From: DASVBJ01 sp036375895
GTDB taxonomy: Bacteria; Actinomycetota; Actinomycetes; JACCUZ01
Direction of reading: 5' to 3'
Length of the DNA stretch: 15,771 nt
Assembly (NCBI GenBank): GCA_036375895.1
Contig: DASVBJ010000311.1
Coordinates: 1-15,771, forward strand
Under the pieces are notes generated by a model. That model was not told the DNA's origin and made no database searches. It saw nothing but the letters and a program-made list of their open reading frames with translations. Positions 5,984 to 13,988 of the stretch are shown here, in pieces. The position numbers and the translations under genes are program-made. The stretch's first letter is position 1. Each line of letters begins with the position of its first letter.

Positions 5984-7459
5984 ATGGACGACGAGAGCTG
6001 CTACCGCGCCGTGTGCAGCCGGGACGCCCGGTTCGACGGCTGGTTCGTGACGGCGGTGCGCACGACCGGCATCTACTGCCGCCCGAGCTGCCCGGCCACC
6101 ACCCCGAAGCGCGCCAACGTGCGATTCCTGCCCACCGCCGCCGCCGCCCAGCTCGCCGGGTTCCGCGCCTGCCGTCGCTGCCGGCCGGACGCGTGCCCCG
6201 GGTCGCCCGAGTGGGGACCGCGCGCGGACACGGTCGCCCGCGCCATGCGGCTGGTCGGCGACGGTGTCGTCGACCGCGAAGGCGTCGCCGGGCTGGCCGT
6301 GCGGCTCGGCTACAGCGAGCGGCAGCTGCACCGGCTGCTGGTCGCGGAGGTCGGGGCCGGCGCGCAGGCCCTCGCCAGGGCACAGCGCGCGCACACCGCC
6401 CGGACTCTCGTCGAGACCACCGACCTGCCGTTCTCCGAGATCGCCTTCGCGGCGGGCTTCGCGAGCATCCGGCAGTTCAACGACACGATGCGCGCGGTCT
6501 TCGCGGCCACCCCGCGCGAGCTGCGGGCCTCGGCCGCGGCGCGGCACCGCCGACCGGGACGGGCGCCCGGCGCCACGCCGGGGACGCTGACCCTGCGGCT
6601 GCCGGTGCGACCGCCGTTCGACGGAGCCGGCCTGCTCCGACTGCTCGCCTCCAAGGCCGTCCCCGGCGTCGAGGAGGTCGATCTCACGTCCTACCGCAGG
6701 GCGATGCTGCTGCCGCACGGGGAGGCGGTGGTGACGCTCACGCCGCGCGGTGACCACGTCACCTGCGAGCTGCTGCTCGCGGACCCGCGCGACGTCGCGC
6801 CCGCGGTCGCTCGGGTCCGCCGGTTGCTCGACCTCGACGCCGACGCGGCCGCGGTCGACGACCTGCTCGGCGCCGACCCTCTGCTCGGGCCGCTCGTCGC
6901 GGCCCGGCCCGGGATGCGGGTCGTCGGAGCCACGGAGGGCACCGAGATGGCCGTGCGCGCGGTGGTCGGCCAGCAGGTCTCGGTCGCCGGGGCACGCACC
7001 GTGCTGGCCCGCCTCGCCACGACGTACGGCAAGCCGCTCACGACGCCGCTCGGCACCGTGACCCACCACTTCCCCACCCCCGACGCGCTGGCCGCGGCCG
7101 ACCCCACGACGCTGCCCATGCCCCGCAGCCGGGGCCGCACGCTCGTCGCCCTGTGCGCCGCGGTGTCCGAGGGGCGCATCGACCTGGGCGTGGGGGCCGA
7201 CCGCGACGACGTCGTCGCGGCGCTGCTCGCGCTGCCCGGCATCGGTCCGTGGACGGCCGACTACGTCCGGCTGCGCGCGCTCGGCGACCCCGACGTGCTG
7301 CTGACCACCGACCTCGGCGTACGCCGTGGCCTCGAGCGCCTCGGCGAGGCCGGCGACCCCCGGGCCGCCGCGGCCCTCGGCGAGCGCTGGCGGCCATGGC
7401 GCTCCTACGCCCTCATGCACCTCTGGCACCTCGTGACCGACCAGGAGCTCACACGATGA
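5984..7459 (+). CDS. alkA: Ada methylphosphotriester/AraC activator fused to AlkA 3-methyladenine glycosylase
   Basis: 491-residue three-part DNA repair protein. Residues 1-75 are the Ada zinc domain, with Cys32, Cys36, Cys63 and Cys66 (YCRPSC, CRRC); by analogy with E. coli Ada the first cysteine accepts methyl groups from phosphotriesters, turning the protein into an activator. Residues 80-185 form an AraC-type helix-turn-helix (LAVRLGYSERQLHRLL; PFSEIAFAAGFASIRQFNDTMRAVF). From about 205 onward is AlkA: an N-terminal domain, the helix-hairpin-helix LPGIGPWTADYVRLRAL, and catalytic Asp443 in LLTTDLGVRRGL. The C-terminal O6-alkylguanine domain of E. coli Ada is absent and supplied by the next gene, ogt, overlapping by ATGA; M. 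tuberculosis has the same pair. A GTG codon immediately before the ATG (5981) is an alternative start; GGCAGG upstream is a weak ribosome binding site. No clear Ada box seen. Confidence 0.95.
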   Translation: MDDESCYRAVCSRDARFDGWFVTAVRTTGIYCRPSCPATTPKRANVRFLPTAAAAQLAGFRACRRCRPDACPGSPEWGPRADTVARAMRLVGDGVVDREGVAGLAVRLGYSERQLHRLLVAEVGAGAQALARAQRAHTARTLVETTDLPFSEIAFAAGFASIRQFNDTMRAVFAATPRELRASAAARHRRPGRAPGATPGTLTLRLPVRPPFDGAGLLRLLASKAVPGVEEVDLTSYRRAMLLPHGEAVVTLTPRGDHVTCELLLADPRDVAPAVARVRRLLDLDADAAAVDDLLGADPLLGPLVAARPGMRVVGATEGTEMAVRAVVGQQVSVAGARTVLARLATTYGKPLTTPLGTVTHHFPTPDALAAADPTTLPMPRSRGRTLVALCAAVSEGRIDLGVGADRDDVVAALLALPGIGPWTADYVRLRALGDPDVLLTTDLGVRRGLERLGEAGDPRAAAALGERWRPWRSYALMHLWHLVTDQELTR

Positions 7460-7959
7460 CCACGTACTGGACCACCACTGACAGCCCCGTCGGGCCGCTG
7501 CTGCTGACGAGCGACGGCCGCGCGCTGACCCGCGTGCTCTTCGACGCCGACCCCGACCCGGACTGGTCCGCGCAGCCGTGCGAGCTGCTCGACCGGGCCG
7601 TCGAGCAGCTCAGGGAGTACTTCGCCGGCGAGCGCACGGAGTTCGACCTGCCGCTGGCGCCGGACGGCACACCCTTCCAGCGCAGGGTGTGGGAGGCGCT
7701 GCGGACGATCCCGTACGCCGAGACGATCAGCTACCGCCAGCTCGCGGACCGCGTCGGAAACCCGTCGGCGTCGCGCGCGGTAGGCCTGGCCAACGGCCGC
7801 AACCCCATCTCGCTGGTCGTGCCGTGCCACCGGGTGATCGGCGCCGACGGCTCCCTGACCGGCTACGGCGGTGGGCTCGACCGCAAGCGCACGCTGCTCG
7901 ACCTGGAGCGACGGGTAGGCGGCGTCGCGTCGCCACAGGACCAGCTCACGCTCCTCTGA
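7456..7959 (+). CDS. ogt: Methylated-DNA--protein-cysteine methyltransferase Ogt
   Basis: 167-residue suicide enzyme that moves the alkyl group from O6-alkylguanine (and O4-alkylthymine) to its own cysteine. The acceptor is Cys124 in the invariant VVPCHRVIGADGSLTGYGGGL motif. Upstream lie the helix-turn-helix FQRRVWEALRTIPYAETISY (DNA-minor-groove recognition) and SASRAVGLANGRNP with the arginine finger. The N-terminal ribonuclease-like domain (TTDSPVGPLLLTSDGRALTRVLF) is complete. Its ATG overlaps the ada-alkA stop by 4 nt, so the two are translationally coupled and probably induced together under alkylation stress. The next gene's -10 box begins only 6 bp after this stop, with no terminator between. 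Confidence 0.97.
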   Translation: MTTYWTTTDSPVGPLLLTSDGRALTRVLFDADPDPDWSAQPCELLDRAVEQLREYFAGERTEFDLPLAPDGTPFQRRVWEALRTIPYAETISYRQLADRVGNPSASRAVGLANGRNPISLVVPCHRVIGADGSLTGYGGGLDRKRTLLDLERRVGGVASPQDQLTLL

Positions 7960-7964
7960 CGCAC

Positions 7965-7970
7965 TACCGT
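7965..7970 (+). promoter_or_regulatory. -10 box of candidate leaderless promoter for the class V PLP enzyme
   Basis: TACCGT, then the 6 nt GGGAGC, then the GTG start. GGGAG could also be read as a Shine-Dalgarno sequence, but at 1-5 nt from the start codon it would be too close, so the leaderless reading is better. Confidence 0.45.
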
Positions 7971-7976
7971 GGGAGC

Positions 7977-9701
7977 GTGTCGACGCCCGAGCTCGAGAGC
8001 CCGCTGCTGCGCCGCATCCGCGACTCGGTGATCGGCGACGACCAGGTCATGCACGGCCCGTACGGGCCCCGGCGCGTCACGTACGCCGACTACACGGCAA
8101 GCGGGCGCGCCCTGACCTTCCTCGAGGACTTCATCCGCGAGGAGGTGCTGCCCCGCTACGCCAACACCCACACCGAGTCCAGCGGCACCGGGCTGCAGAC
8201 GACCCGGCTGCGCGAGGACGCCCGCCGGATCATCCGGGACGCGCTCGGCGGCGACGACGACACCGTGGTGATCTTCTGCGGGTCCGGCTCGACCGCGGCG
8301 ATCGACAAGCTGATCGGCATCCTCAACCTGCGTCTGCCCGCCGACCTCGACGAGCGGTACCACCTGTCCGACCTCATCCCGCTCGACGAGAGACCGGTCG
8401 TGTTCATCGGCCCGTTCGAGCACCACTCCAACGAGCTGCCCTGGCGGGAGTCGATCTGCGACGTCGTGACCATCCCGGAGGACCGTGACGGCCACATCGA
8501 CATGGCCGTGCTGGAGCGCCGGCTGGTCGAGTACGCCGGGCGGCCCCTGCGCATCGGCTCCTTCTCCGCCGCGTCGAACGTGACCGGCATCGTGACCGAC
8601 ACCCATCGCATTGCCGACCTGCTGCACCAGCACGGGGCCCTGTCGTTCTGGGACTGCGCCGCCGCCGGCCCCTACGTGGACATCGAGATGAGCCCCGGCG
8701 CGGGCAGCTGCTCGAAGCACCCTCTGGCCCACAAGGACGCGGTGTTCCTGTCGCCGCACAAGTTCATCGGCGGCCCGGGGACGCCGGGAGTGCTCGCCGT
8801 ACGCCGTGAGCTGCTGCGCAACCGGATCCCGGTCGTCGTCGGCGGCGGCACGGTCGCGTACGTCAACCCCCTCGAGCACCGCTACCTGGACGACCCGGCG
8901 CACCGTGAGGAGGGCGGCACGCCGGCCATCGTCGAGTCGATCCGCGCGGGGCTGGTGTTCCAGCTCAAGCAGGCGGTCGGCGTGGAGGTCATCCGGGCCC
9001 GGGAGGAGCTGCTGCTGAGGCGTGCGGTCGACGCGTGGCGCCAGCACCCCAACATCGAGATCCTGGGCAACCTCGACGCCGAGCGCCTGTCCATCGTGTC
9101 GTTCGTCGTGCGCCGACCGGGTGGCCGCTACCTGCACCACAACTTCGTCGTGGCGCTGCTGAACGACCTGTTCGGCATCCAGTCGCGGGGCGGCTGCTCG
9201 TGTGCCGGCCCCTATGGGCACCGACTCCTCGGCATCGACCTGGAGCGCTCGCACGAGTTCGAGCGGGAGATCACCCACGGCTGCGAGGGCATCAAGCCGG
9301 GTTGGGTGCGCATCAACTTCAACTACTTCATCTCCGAGGCCGTCCTCGACTACGTGGTCGAGGCGGTGGCGCTCGTGGCCGAGCACGGCTGGGAGCTGCT
9401 GCCCGACTACCGGTTCGACCCGGCGACAGCACTGTGGCGGCACCGGCGTGGCCCGATCGAGCCGCCGCTGCGCCTTACGCAGGTGACCTACGACCCCGCG
9501 ACCGGCGAGATGCGCTACCCGCGACACGACGAGCCGGTGCCCGAGTCGGCCCTGCCCGGCTACCTCGACGAGGCCCGCTCCATCATCGAGGCCGCCGCCG
9601 GCTGTCCGGCGGACGGCGACCTGGGGTCCCGGGTGTCGGCCGACTTCGAGCATCTCCGGTGGTTCGAGCTGCCGGCTGCCTGCCTGACCGACCCTGCCTG
9701 A
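7977..9701 (+). CDS. Class V aminotransferase-fold PLP enzyme (cysteine desulfurase-like), substrate unknown
   Basis: 574-residue fold-type I PLP enzyme. The core resembles NifS/CsdA: YADYTASGRALTFLEDFI near 35-52, ANTHTESSGTG near 61-71, FCGSGSTAAIDKL, EHHSNELPWR (143-152), a FWDCAAAGPY cofactor-aspartate region, and PLP lysine Lys262 in SPHKFIGGPGTPG. The RGGCSCAGPYGH loop carries Cys407 and Cys409, where true desulfurases keep their catalytic cysteine, so persulfide chemistry is possible. Residues from about 470 on (ALWRHRRGPIEPPLRLTQVTYDPATGEM, a landmark only) form an extra C-terminal region of about 100 residues not found in ordinary CsdA/SufS. I chose GTG 7977 because conserved sequence follows at once and a -10 box sits 6 nt upstream. 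The last five codons and the TGA fall inside the 14-bp tandem repeat. Related proteins are annotated only as aminotransferase class V. Confidence 0.85.
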   Translation: MSTPELESPLLRRIRDSVIGDDQVMHGPYGPRRVTYADYTASGRALTFLEDFIREEVLPRYANTHTESSGTGLQTTRLREDARRIIRDALGGDDDTVVIFCGSGSTAAIDKLIGILNLRLPADLDERYHLSDLIPLDERPVVFIGPFEHHSNELPWRESICDVVTIPEDRDGHIDMAVLERRLVEYAGRPLRIGSFSAASNVTGIVTDTHRIADLLHQHGALSFWDCAAAGPYVDIEMSPGAGSCSKHPLAHKDAVFLSPHKFIGGPGTPGVLAVRRELLRNRIPVVVGGGTVAYVNPLEHRYLDDPAHREEGGTPAIVESIRAGLVFQLKQAVGVEVIRAREELLLRRAVDAWRQHPNIEILGNLDAERLSIVSFVVRRPGGRYLHHNFVVALLNDLFGIQSRGGCSCAGPYGHRLLGIDLERSHEFEREITHGCEGIKPGWVRINFNYFISEAVLDYVVEAVALVAEHGWELLPDYRFDPATALWRHRRGPIEPPLRLTQVTYDPATGEMRYPRHDEPVPESALPGYLDEARSIIEAAAGCPADGDLGSRVSADFEHLRWFELPAACLTDPA

Positions 9702-9823
9702 CCGACTCCGCCTGACCGACCCCGCCCGACCGACCCTGCCTGGCCGACCCTGCCTGACCGACCCTGCCCTGTCCTGTCCTGCCTGACCGACCCTGCCTGA
9801 CCGACCCTGCCCTGTCCTGTCCT
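9682..9823. repeat. 14-bp tandem repeat array (GCCTGACCGACCCT)n with 15-bp interruptions
   Basis: Eight units follow the consensus GCCTGACCGACCCT: six in a row at 9682-9765 and two at 9781-9808. Units 2 to 5 carry one or two substitutions (for example GACTCC, GACCCC, GCCCGACC, CTGGCC); units 1, 6, 7 and 8 are exact. Two identical 15-bp interruptions, GCCCTGTCCTGTCCT, occur at 9766-9780 and 9809-9823, so the last part is a higher-order repeat. The array begins inside the preceding coding region and ends where the 60-bp palindrome starts. No spacer structure, so not CRISPR. Confidence 0.92.
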
Positions 9824-9881
9824 CCATGATCGTGAGGACTTTCCCGGGCTGCAGCCCGGGAAAGTCCTCACGATCATGGAG
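9822..9881. repeat. Perfect 60-bp palindrome; possible terminator or dispersed element
   Basis: Two 30-nt arms without a single mismatch and without a loop: each reads CTCCATGATCGTGAGGAC then TTTCCCGGGCTG, meeting at a central CTGCAG. It overlaps the end of the tandem array by 2 bp and lies 120 bp after the stop of the PLP enzyme, upstream of hsp20. In RNA it would form a very stable hairpin and could end the upstream transcript, though no T-tract follows. It shares the 8-mer CATGATCG with the palindrome at 1667-1722. Confidence 0.92.
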
Positions 9882-9922
9882 AGACCTGTCGGGCGACCCG
9901 GCCCTCCGCCGCCGGAACGCGC

Positions 9923-9953
9923 CTCGGGACGTTCGGCTCTGCCCCGTCCCGAG
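9923..9953. promoter_or_regulatory. Inverted repeat CTCGGGACG-N13-CGTCCCGAG upstream of hsp20
   Basis: Perfect 9-bp arms (9923-9931 and 9945-9953) separated by 13 nt, about 50 bp before the hsp20 start. It could be an operator for a repressor or a hairpin in the 5' leader. It matches neither CIRCE nor HAIR, the known heat-shock operators. I cannot identify a convincing promoter in 9882-10001. Confidence 0.4.
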
Positions 9954-10001
9954 ACCGCGGCGTTGCATTGAACGGGGATCCAGGAGGAAAGGAGGCTCCA
10001 G

Positions 10002-10427
10002 ATGGCGACGCTCGCACATCGCCGGGCCAGGTCAGCATGGCCGGAGATGTTCGACTGGCTCGAGACGGGCTTCCCCACGCTGTGGCGCGCGGCTTCCGAG
10101 ACGCAGGCCATCCGCATCGAGGACGACCTGCAGGAGGACCGTTACGTCCTGCGCGCGGAGCTGCCCGGGTTCGACCCGGAGAAGGACATCGAGATCGGGG
10201 TCGAGGAGGGCATGCTCTCGATCAAGGCCGAGCGCTCGGAGGAGCGGAAGGTGGGGCAGCGGTCGGAGTTCCACTACGGCTCCTTCGCTCGCCGGGTGAC
10301 GCTGCCCGCCGGCGCCCGGGAGGACGACATCTCCGCGGAGTACAAGGACGGGATCCTCGAGGTGGTGGTCCCGATCGAGGCGGCCGCCAGGGAGACGCAC
10401 CGCGTCCCGATCCAGCGCAAGGAGTGA
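10002..10427 (+). CDS. Hsp20/alpha-crystallin family small heat shock protein
   Basis: 141-residue ATP-independent holdase chaperone that forms oligomers and keeps unfolding proteins soluble. A basic, Trp-rich N-terminal arm of about 30 residues (RRARSAWPEMFDWLETGFPTLW region) is followed by the alpha-crystallin domain: IRIEDDLQEDRYVLRAELPG near 37-56, KDIEIGVEEGMLSIKAERS near 61-79, FHYGSFARRVTLP, and the signature AEYKDGILEVVVP. The short C-terminal tail ends THRVPIQRKE; the VPI tripeptide fits the I/V-x-I/V oligomerisation motif. Two purine-rich ribosome binding sequences lie upstream, AGGAGG at 9982-9987 and GGAGG at 9991-9995; the second is well placed for the ATG at 10002, suggesting strong translation. 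A terminator follows 7 bp after the stop. Hsp16.3-like in M. tuberculosis terms. Confidence 0.95.
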   Translation: MATLAHRRARSAWPEMFDWLETGFPTLWRAASETQAIRIEDDLQEDRYVLRAELPGFDPEKDIEIGVEEGMLSIKAERSEERKVGQRSEFHYGSFARRVTLPAGAREDDISAEYKDGILEVVVPIEAAARETHRVPIQRKE

Positions 10428-10434
10428 CCTGCAG

Positions 10435-10468
10435 GCGAGAAGGGCCGTCTCCGGACGGCCCTTCTCGC
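10435..10468 (+). terminator. Intrinsic terminator hairpin after hsp20
   Basis: A perfect 15-bp stem (GCGAGAAGGGCCGTC pairing with GACGGCCCTTCTCGC) closed by the tetraloop TCCG, of the stable UNCG class in RNA. It begins 7 bp after the hsp20 stop. No T-tract follows. The stretch from 10469 to 10610 shows no recognisable promoter. Confidence 0.8.
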
Positions 10469-10610
10469 TCGTCCGAGTCGCCCACCGCGTCCTCACACGG
10501 GCAGGGACAGGGGGATGGGGTGGGCCCCTTGCCGGTCGGATCACCGCGGCGCGACGTGTGACGGGCATCCGCCGCGGGAACAGGTGGGGTCTACCCGAAG
10601 GAGCCTCACC

Positions 10611-10700
10611 ATGGAATTCCTGCTGCTCGTCGCGCTCATCGTGCTGGTCGTGCTCTTCGTCGTGCCGCGGCTGCGCCGTCGCGGTCGCGGCCGGCTCTGA
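10611..10700 (+). CDS. Small membrane peptide, 29 residues, function unknown
   Basis: A short frame starting MEFLLLVALIVLVVLFVV, one hydrophobic helix of about 17 residues, followed by a basic tail rich in Arg (PRLRRRGRGRL). The layout predicts a single-pass inner-membrane peptide with the Arg-rich end in the cytoplasm. AAGGAG lies 8 nt before the ATG, a good ribosome binding site, and a terminator follows 20 bp after the stop, so the unit is bounded on both sides by hairpins. A longer in-frame reading from 10515 exists but ignores that ribosome binding site. I do not recognise a family. Support is the ribosome binding site, composition and flanking terminators; expression is not proven. Confidence 0.6.
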   Translation: MEFLLLVALIVLVVLFVVPRLRRRGRGRL

Positions 10701-10720
10701 TCTGTCGCCCAGTCACGGCG

Positions 10721-10753
10721 GAGGGGCCCGCGCTCGGTGAGCGCGGGCCCCTC
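10721..10753. terminator. Bidirectional terminator between the small peptide gene and the nucleotidase gene
   Basis: A perfect 15-bp stem, GAGGGGCCCGCGCTC pairing with GAGCGCGGGCCCCTC, around the 3-nt loop GGT. It sits between convergent genes, 20 bp after the peptide stop and 20 bp before the nucleotidase stop, so it can serve both strands. Confidence 0.85.
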
Positions 10754-10773
10754 TCGTCAGTCGGGACAGGTGG

Positions 10774-12555
<1,782 letters not shown>

Positions 12556-12608
12556 GTGAGGGACCTCTCTCGGTCAAGCGGCGATGGCGCCTCGTGGGCG
12601 CCGCAGGC

Positions 12609-12614
12609 ACGCTA
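12609..12614 (-). promoter_or_regulatory. Possible -10 box for the nucleotidase gene
   Basis: Minus-strand TAGCGT fits TANNNT and would give a leader of roughly 45-50 nt. The CRP-type site centre would then be near -65, roughly the class I activator position. No clear -35; low confidence. Confidence 0.3.
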
Positions 12615-12659
12615 GGCCAGGAGGGTGACCTTGCCCATATCCGAATGGACACTCTTTGT

Positions 12660-12675
12660 TGTGACGTGTGTCACA
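12660..12675. promoter_or_regulatory. Perfect CRP/GlxR-type binding site TGTGA-N6-TCACA
   Basis: The sequence TGTGACGTGTGTCACA has both consensus half-sites of the cAMP receptor protein family (E. coli CRP; GlxR and mycobacterial CRP bind near-identical sites), and the inverted repeat extends to TGTGAC-N4-GTCACA. It lies between the homogentisate dioxygenase stop (10 bp away) and the secreted nucleotidase start, so the nucleotidase is the likely target. Confidence 0.75.
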
Positions 12676-12685
12676 TTGTCCGGAC

Positions 12686-13894
12686 TCAGCCGGTCGTCGA
12701 GTCGGCCCCCGGGTCGATGGTGCGACCCGCCCAGGTCCAGGCGTACGACGTGTCCTCGCACCCGAGCGCCGGCTCCAGCAGGTCGAGGGGCCGGAACGTG
12801 TCGACCATGACCGCCAGCTCGTCGGTCGCCTCCTTGCCGATCGAGGCCTCCACCGAGCCGGGCTGCGGTCCGTGGGTGAAGCCCGACGGGTGCAGCGAGA
12901 TCGAGCCCTGCTCGATGCCCGCGCCCTTGCGCGACATGAAGTCTCCACCGGTGTAGAAGATGACCTCGTCGGAGTCGACGTTCGCGTGGTTGTACGGCGC
13001 CGGGATGCCCTCGGGGTGGTAGTCGAAGAGCCGCGGCACAAAAGAGCAGACGACGAAGTTCGGACCCTCGAAGGTCTGGTGCACCGGCGGCGGCTGGTGC
13101 AGGCGCCCGGTGATGGGCTCGAAGTCGTGGATCGAGAAGACGTAGGGGTAGAGGCAGCCGTCCCAGCCGACCACGTCGAACGGGTGCGTCGCGTAGTGGT
13201 AGCGCGTCCAGGCGCTGGCGCTGCCCTGCCCTCGGTGCTGGACGATCACCTCGACGTCGTCGCCGTCGACGAGCAGCGGCTCCTCGGGGCCGCGCAGGTC
13301 GCGCTCGCAGTAGGGCGAGTGCTCCAGGAACTGGCCCTTCTGCGACAGGTAGCGGCGGGGTGGCCCGATGTGGCCGGAGGCCTCGACGACCAGGGTGCGC
13401 AGGGGCTCGCCGGCGGTCGGCACCCAGCGGTGGGTCGTCGAGGTCGGGATGACCACGTAGTCGCCCGCGCTCACCTCGAGGGCACCGAACACGGTCTCGA
13501 CGGTCGCCGAGCCGCTCTCGACGTACACACACTCGTCGCCGATTGCGTTGCGGTAGTAGGGCGACGGGCGATCGGCCACGGCGTACGACATCCGCACGTC
13601 GGCGTTGGCCAGCAGGTGCTGCCGGCCCAGCACGGGGTCGCCGACGCCGTCCAGCTTGTGGGTGCGGAAGTGGCGCGGCTTGAGCGGATGGTTCGGGCGC
13701 CGCTCGAAGCTCGGGCCGTCGAACACCTCGCTCGCGACGATCGCGGTCGGGATCTCGCGGTGGTAGAGCAGCGACGCGTCCGAGGAGAAGCCCTCGACGC
13801 CCATCAGCTCCTCGGCGTAGAGGCTGCCGTCGGGCTGGCGGAACTGTGTGTGGCGCTTGCGCGGGACCTCACCGATCCGGCGGTAGTACGGCAT
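12686..13894 (-). CDS. hmgA: Homogentisate 1,2-dioxygenase, short divergent clade
   Basis: 402-residue cupin-fold iron(II) dioxygenase that opens the ring of homogentisate to maleylacetoacetate in tyrosine/phenylalanine breakdown. It begins MPYYRRIGEVPRKRHTQFR. Landmarks: NAIGDECVYVESGSATVET and GDYVVIPTSTTHRW (N-terminal cupin), YPYVFSIHDFEPITGRLHQPPPVHQTF region near 255-283 (cited as landmark), then YNHANVDSDEVIFY and HPSGFTHGP. His303, Glu310 and His341 are the probable iron ligands. The spacing His-x6-Glu differs by one from the His-x5-Glu of the human and Pseudomonas enzymes, and the protein is shorter (402 versus about 440), so this belongs to the divergent bacterial branch that is often annotated by homology only. 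GGGGAG precedes the ATG at 13894. The divergent unit encoding fumarylacetoacetase supports the assignment. Confidence 0.85.
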   Translation of the reverse strand: MPYYRRIGEVPRKRHTQFRQPDGSLYAEELMGVEGFSSDASLLYHREIPTAIVASEVFDGPSFERRPNHPLKPRHFRTHKLDGVGDPVLGRQHLLANADVRMSYAVADRPSPYYRNAIGDECVYVESGSATVETVFGALEVSAGDYVVIPTSTTHRWVPTAGEPLRTLVVEASGHIGPPRRYLSQKGQFLEHSPYCERDLRGPEEPLLVDGDDVEVIVQHRGQGSASAWTRYHYATHPFDVVGWDGCLYPYVFSIHDFEPITGRLHQPPPVHQTFEGPNFVVCSFVPRLFDYHPEGIPAPYNHANVDSDEVIFYTGGDFMSRKGAGIEQGSISLHPSGFTHGPQPGSVEASIGKEATDELAVMVDTFRPLDLLEPALGCEDTSYAWTWAGRTIDPGADSTTG

Positions 13895-13976
13895 GCCTGC
13901 TCCCCTGTGACGTCGTTGTCGGGTCCACCCTGCCATGACGCACCGGGGAGCGGGACGATCCGATGGGATGCCTCGG

Positions 13977-13982
13977 TAGGGT
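13977..13982 (+). promoter_or_regulatory. -10 box of candidate leaderless promoter for the fahA unit
   Basis: TAGGGT, then the 6 nt CGGCGC, then the ATG at 13989. No ribosome binding site is present in the gap. The layout matches the other four leaderless candidates in the window. The 94-bp region between the divergent starts has no recognisable operator. Confidence 0.5.
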
Positions 13983-13988
13983 CGGCGC

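Noticed and set aside
9682..9823. CRISPR array
   Set aside because: Units are 14 bp and directly adjacent without unique spacers, and no cas gene is in the window.
9923..9953. CIRCE or HAIR heat-shock operator upstream of hsp20
   Set aside because: Neither TTAGCACTC-N9-GAGTGCTAA nor CTTGAGT-N7-ACTCAAG is present; only an unrelated inverted repeat.
7863..10019. A 718-codon open frame on the minus strand
   Set aside because: It is antisense to the PLP enzyme, and its translation is low-complexity Arg/Gly/Val-rich sequence with repeats from the tandem array. The plus-strand protein has clear motifs.
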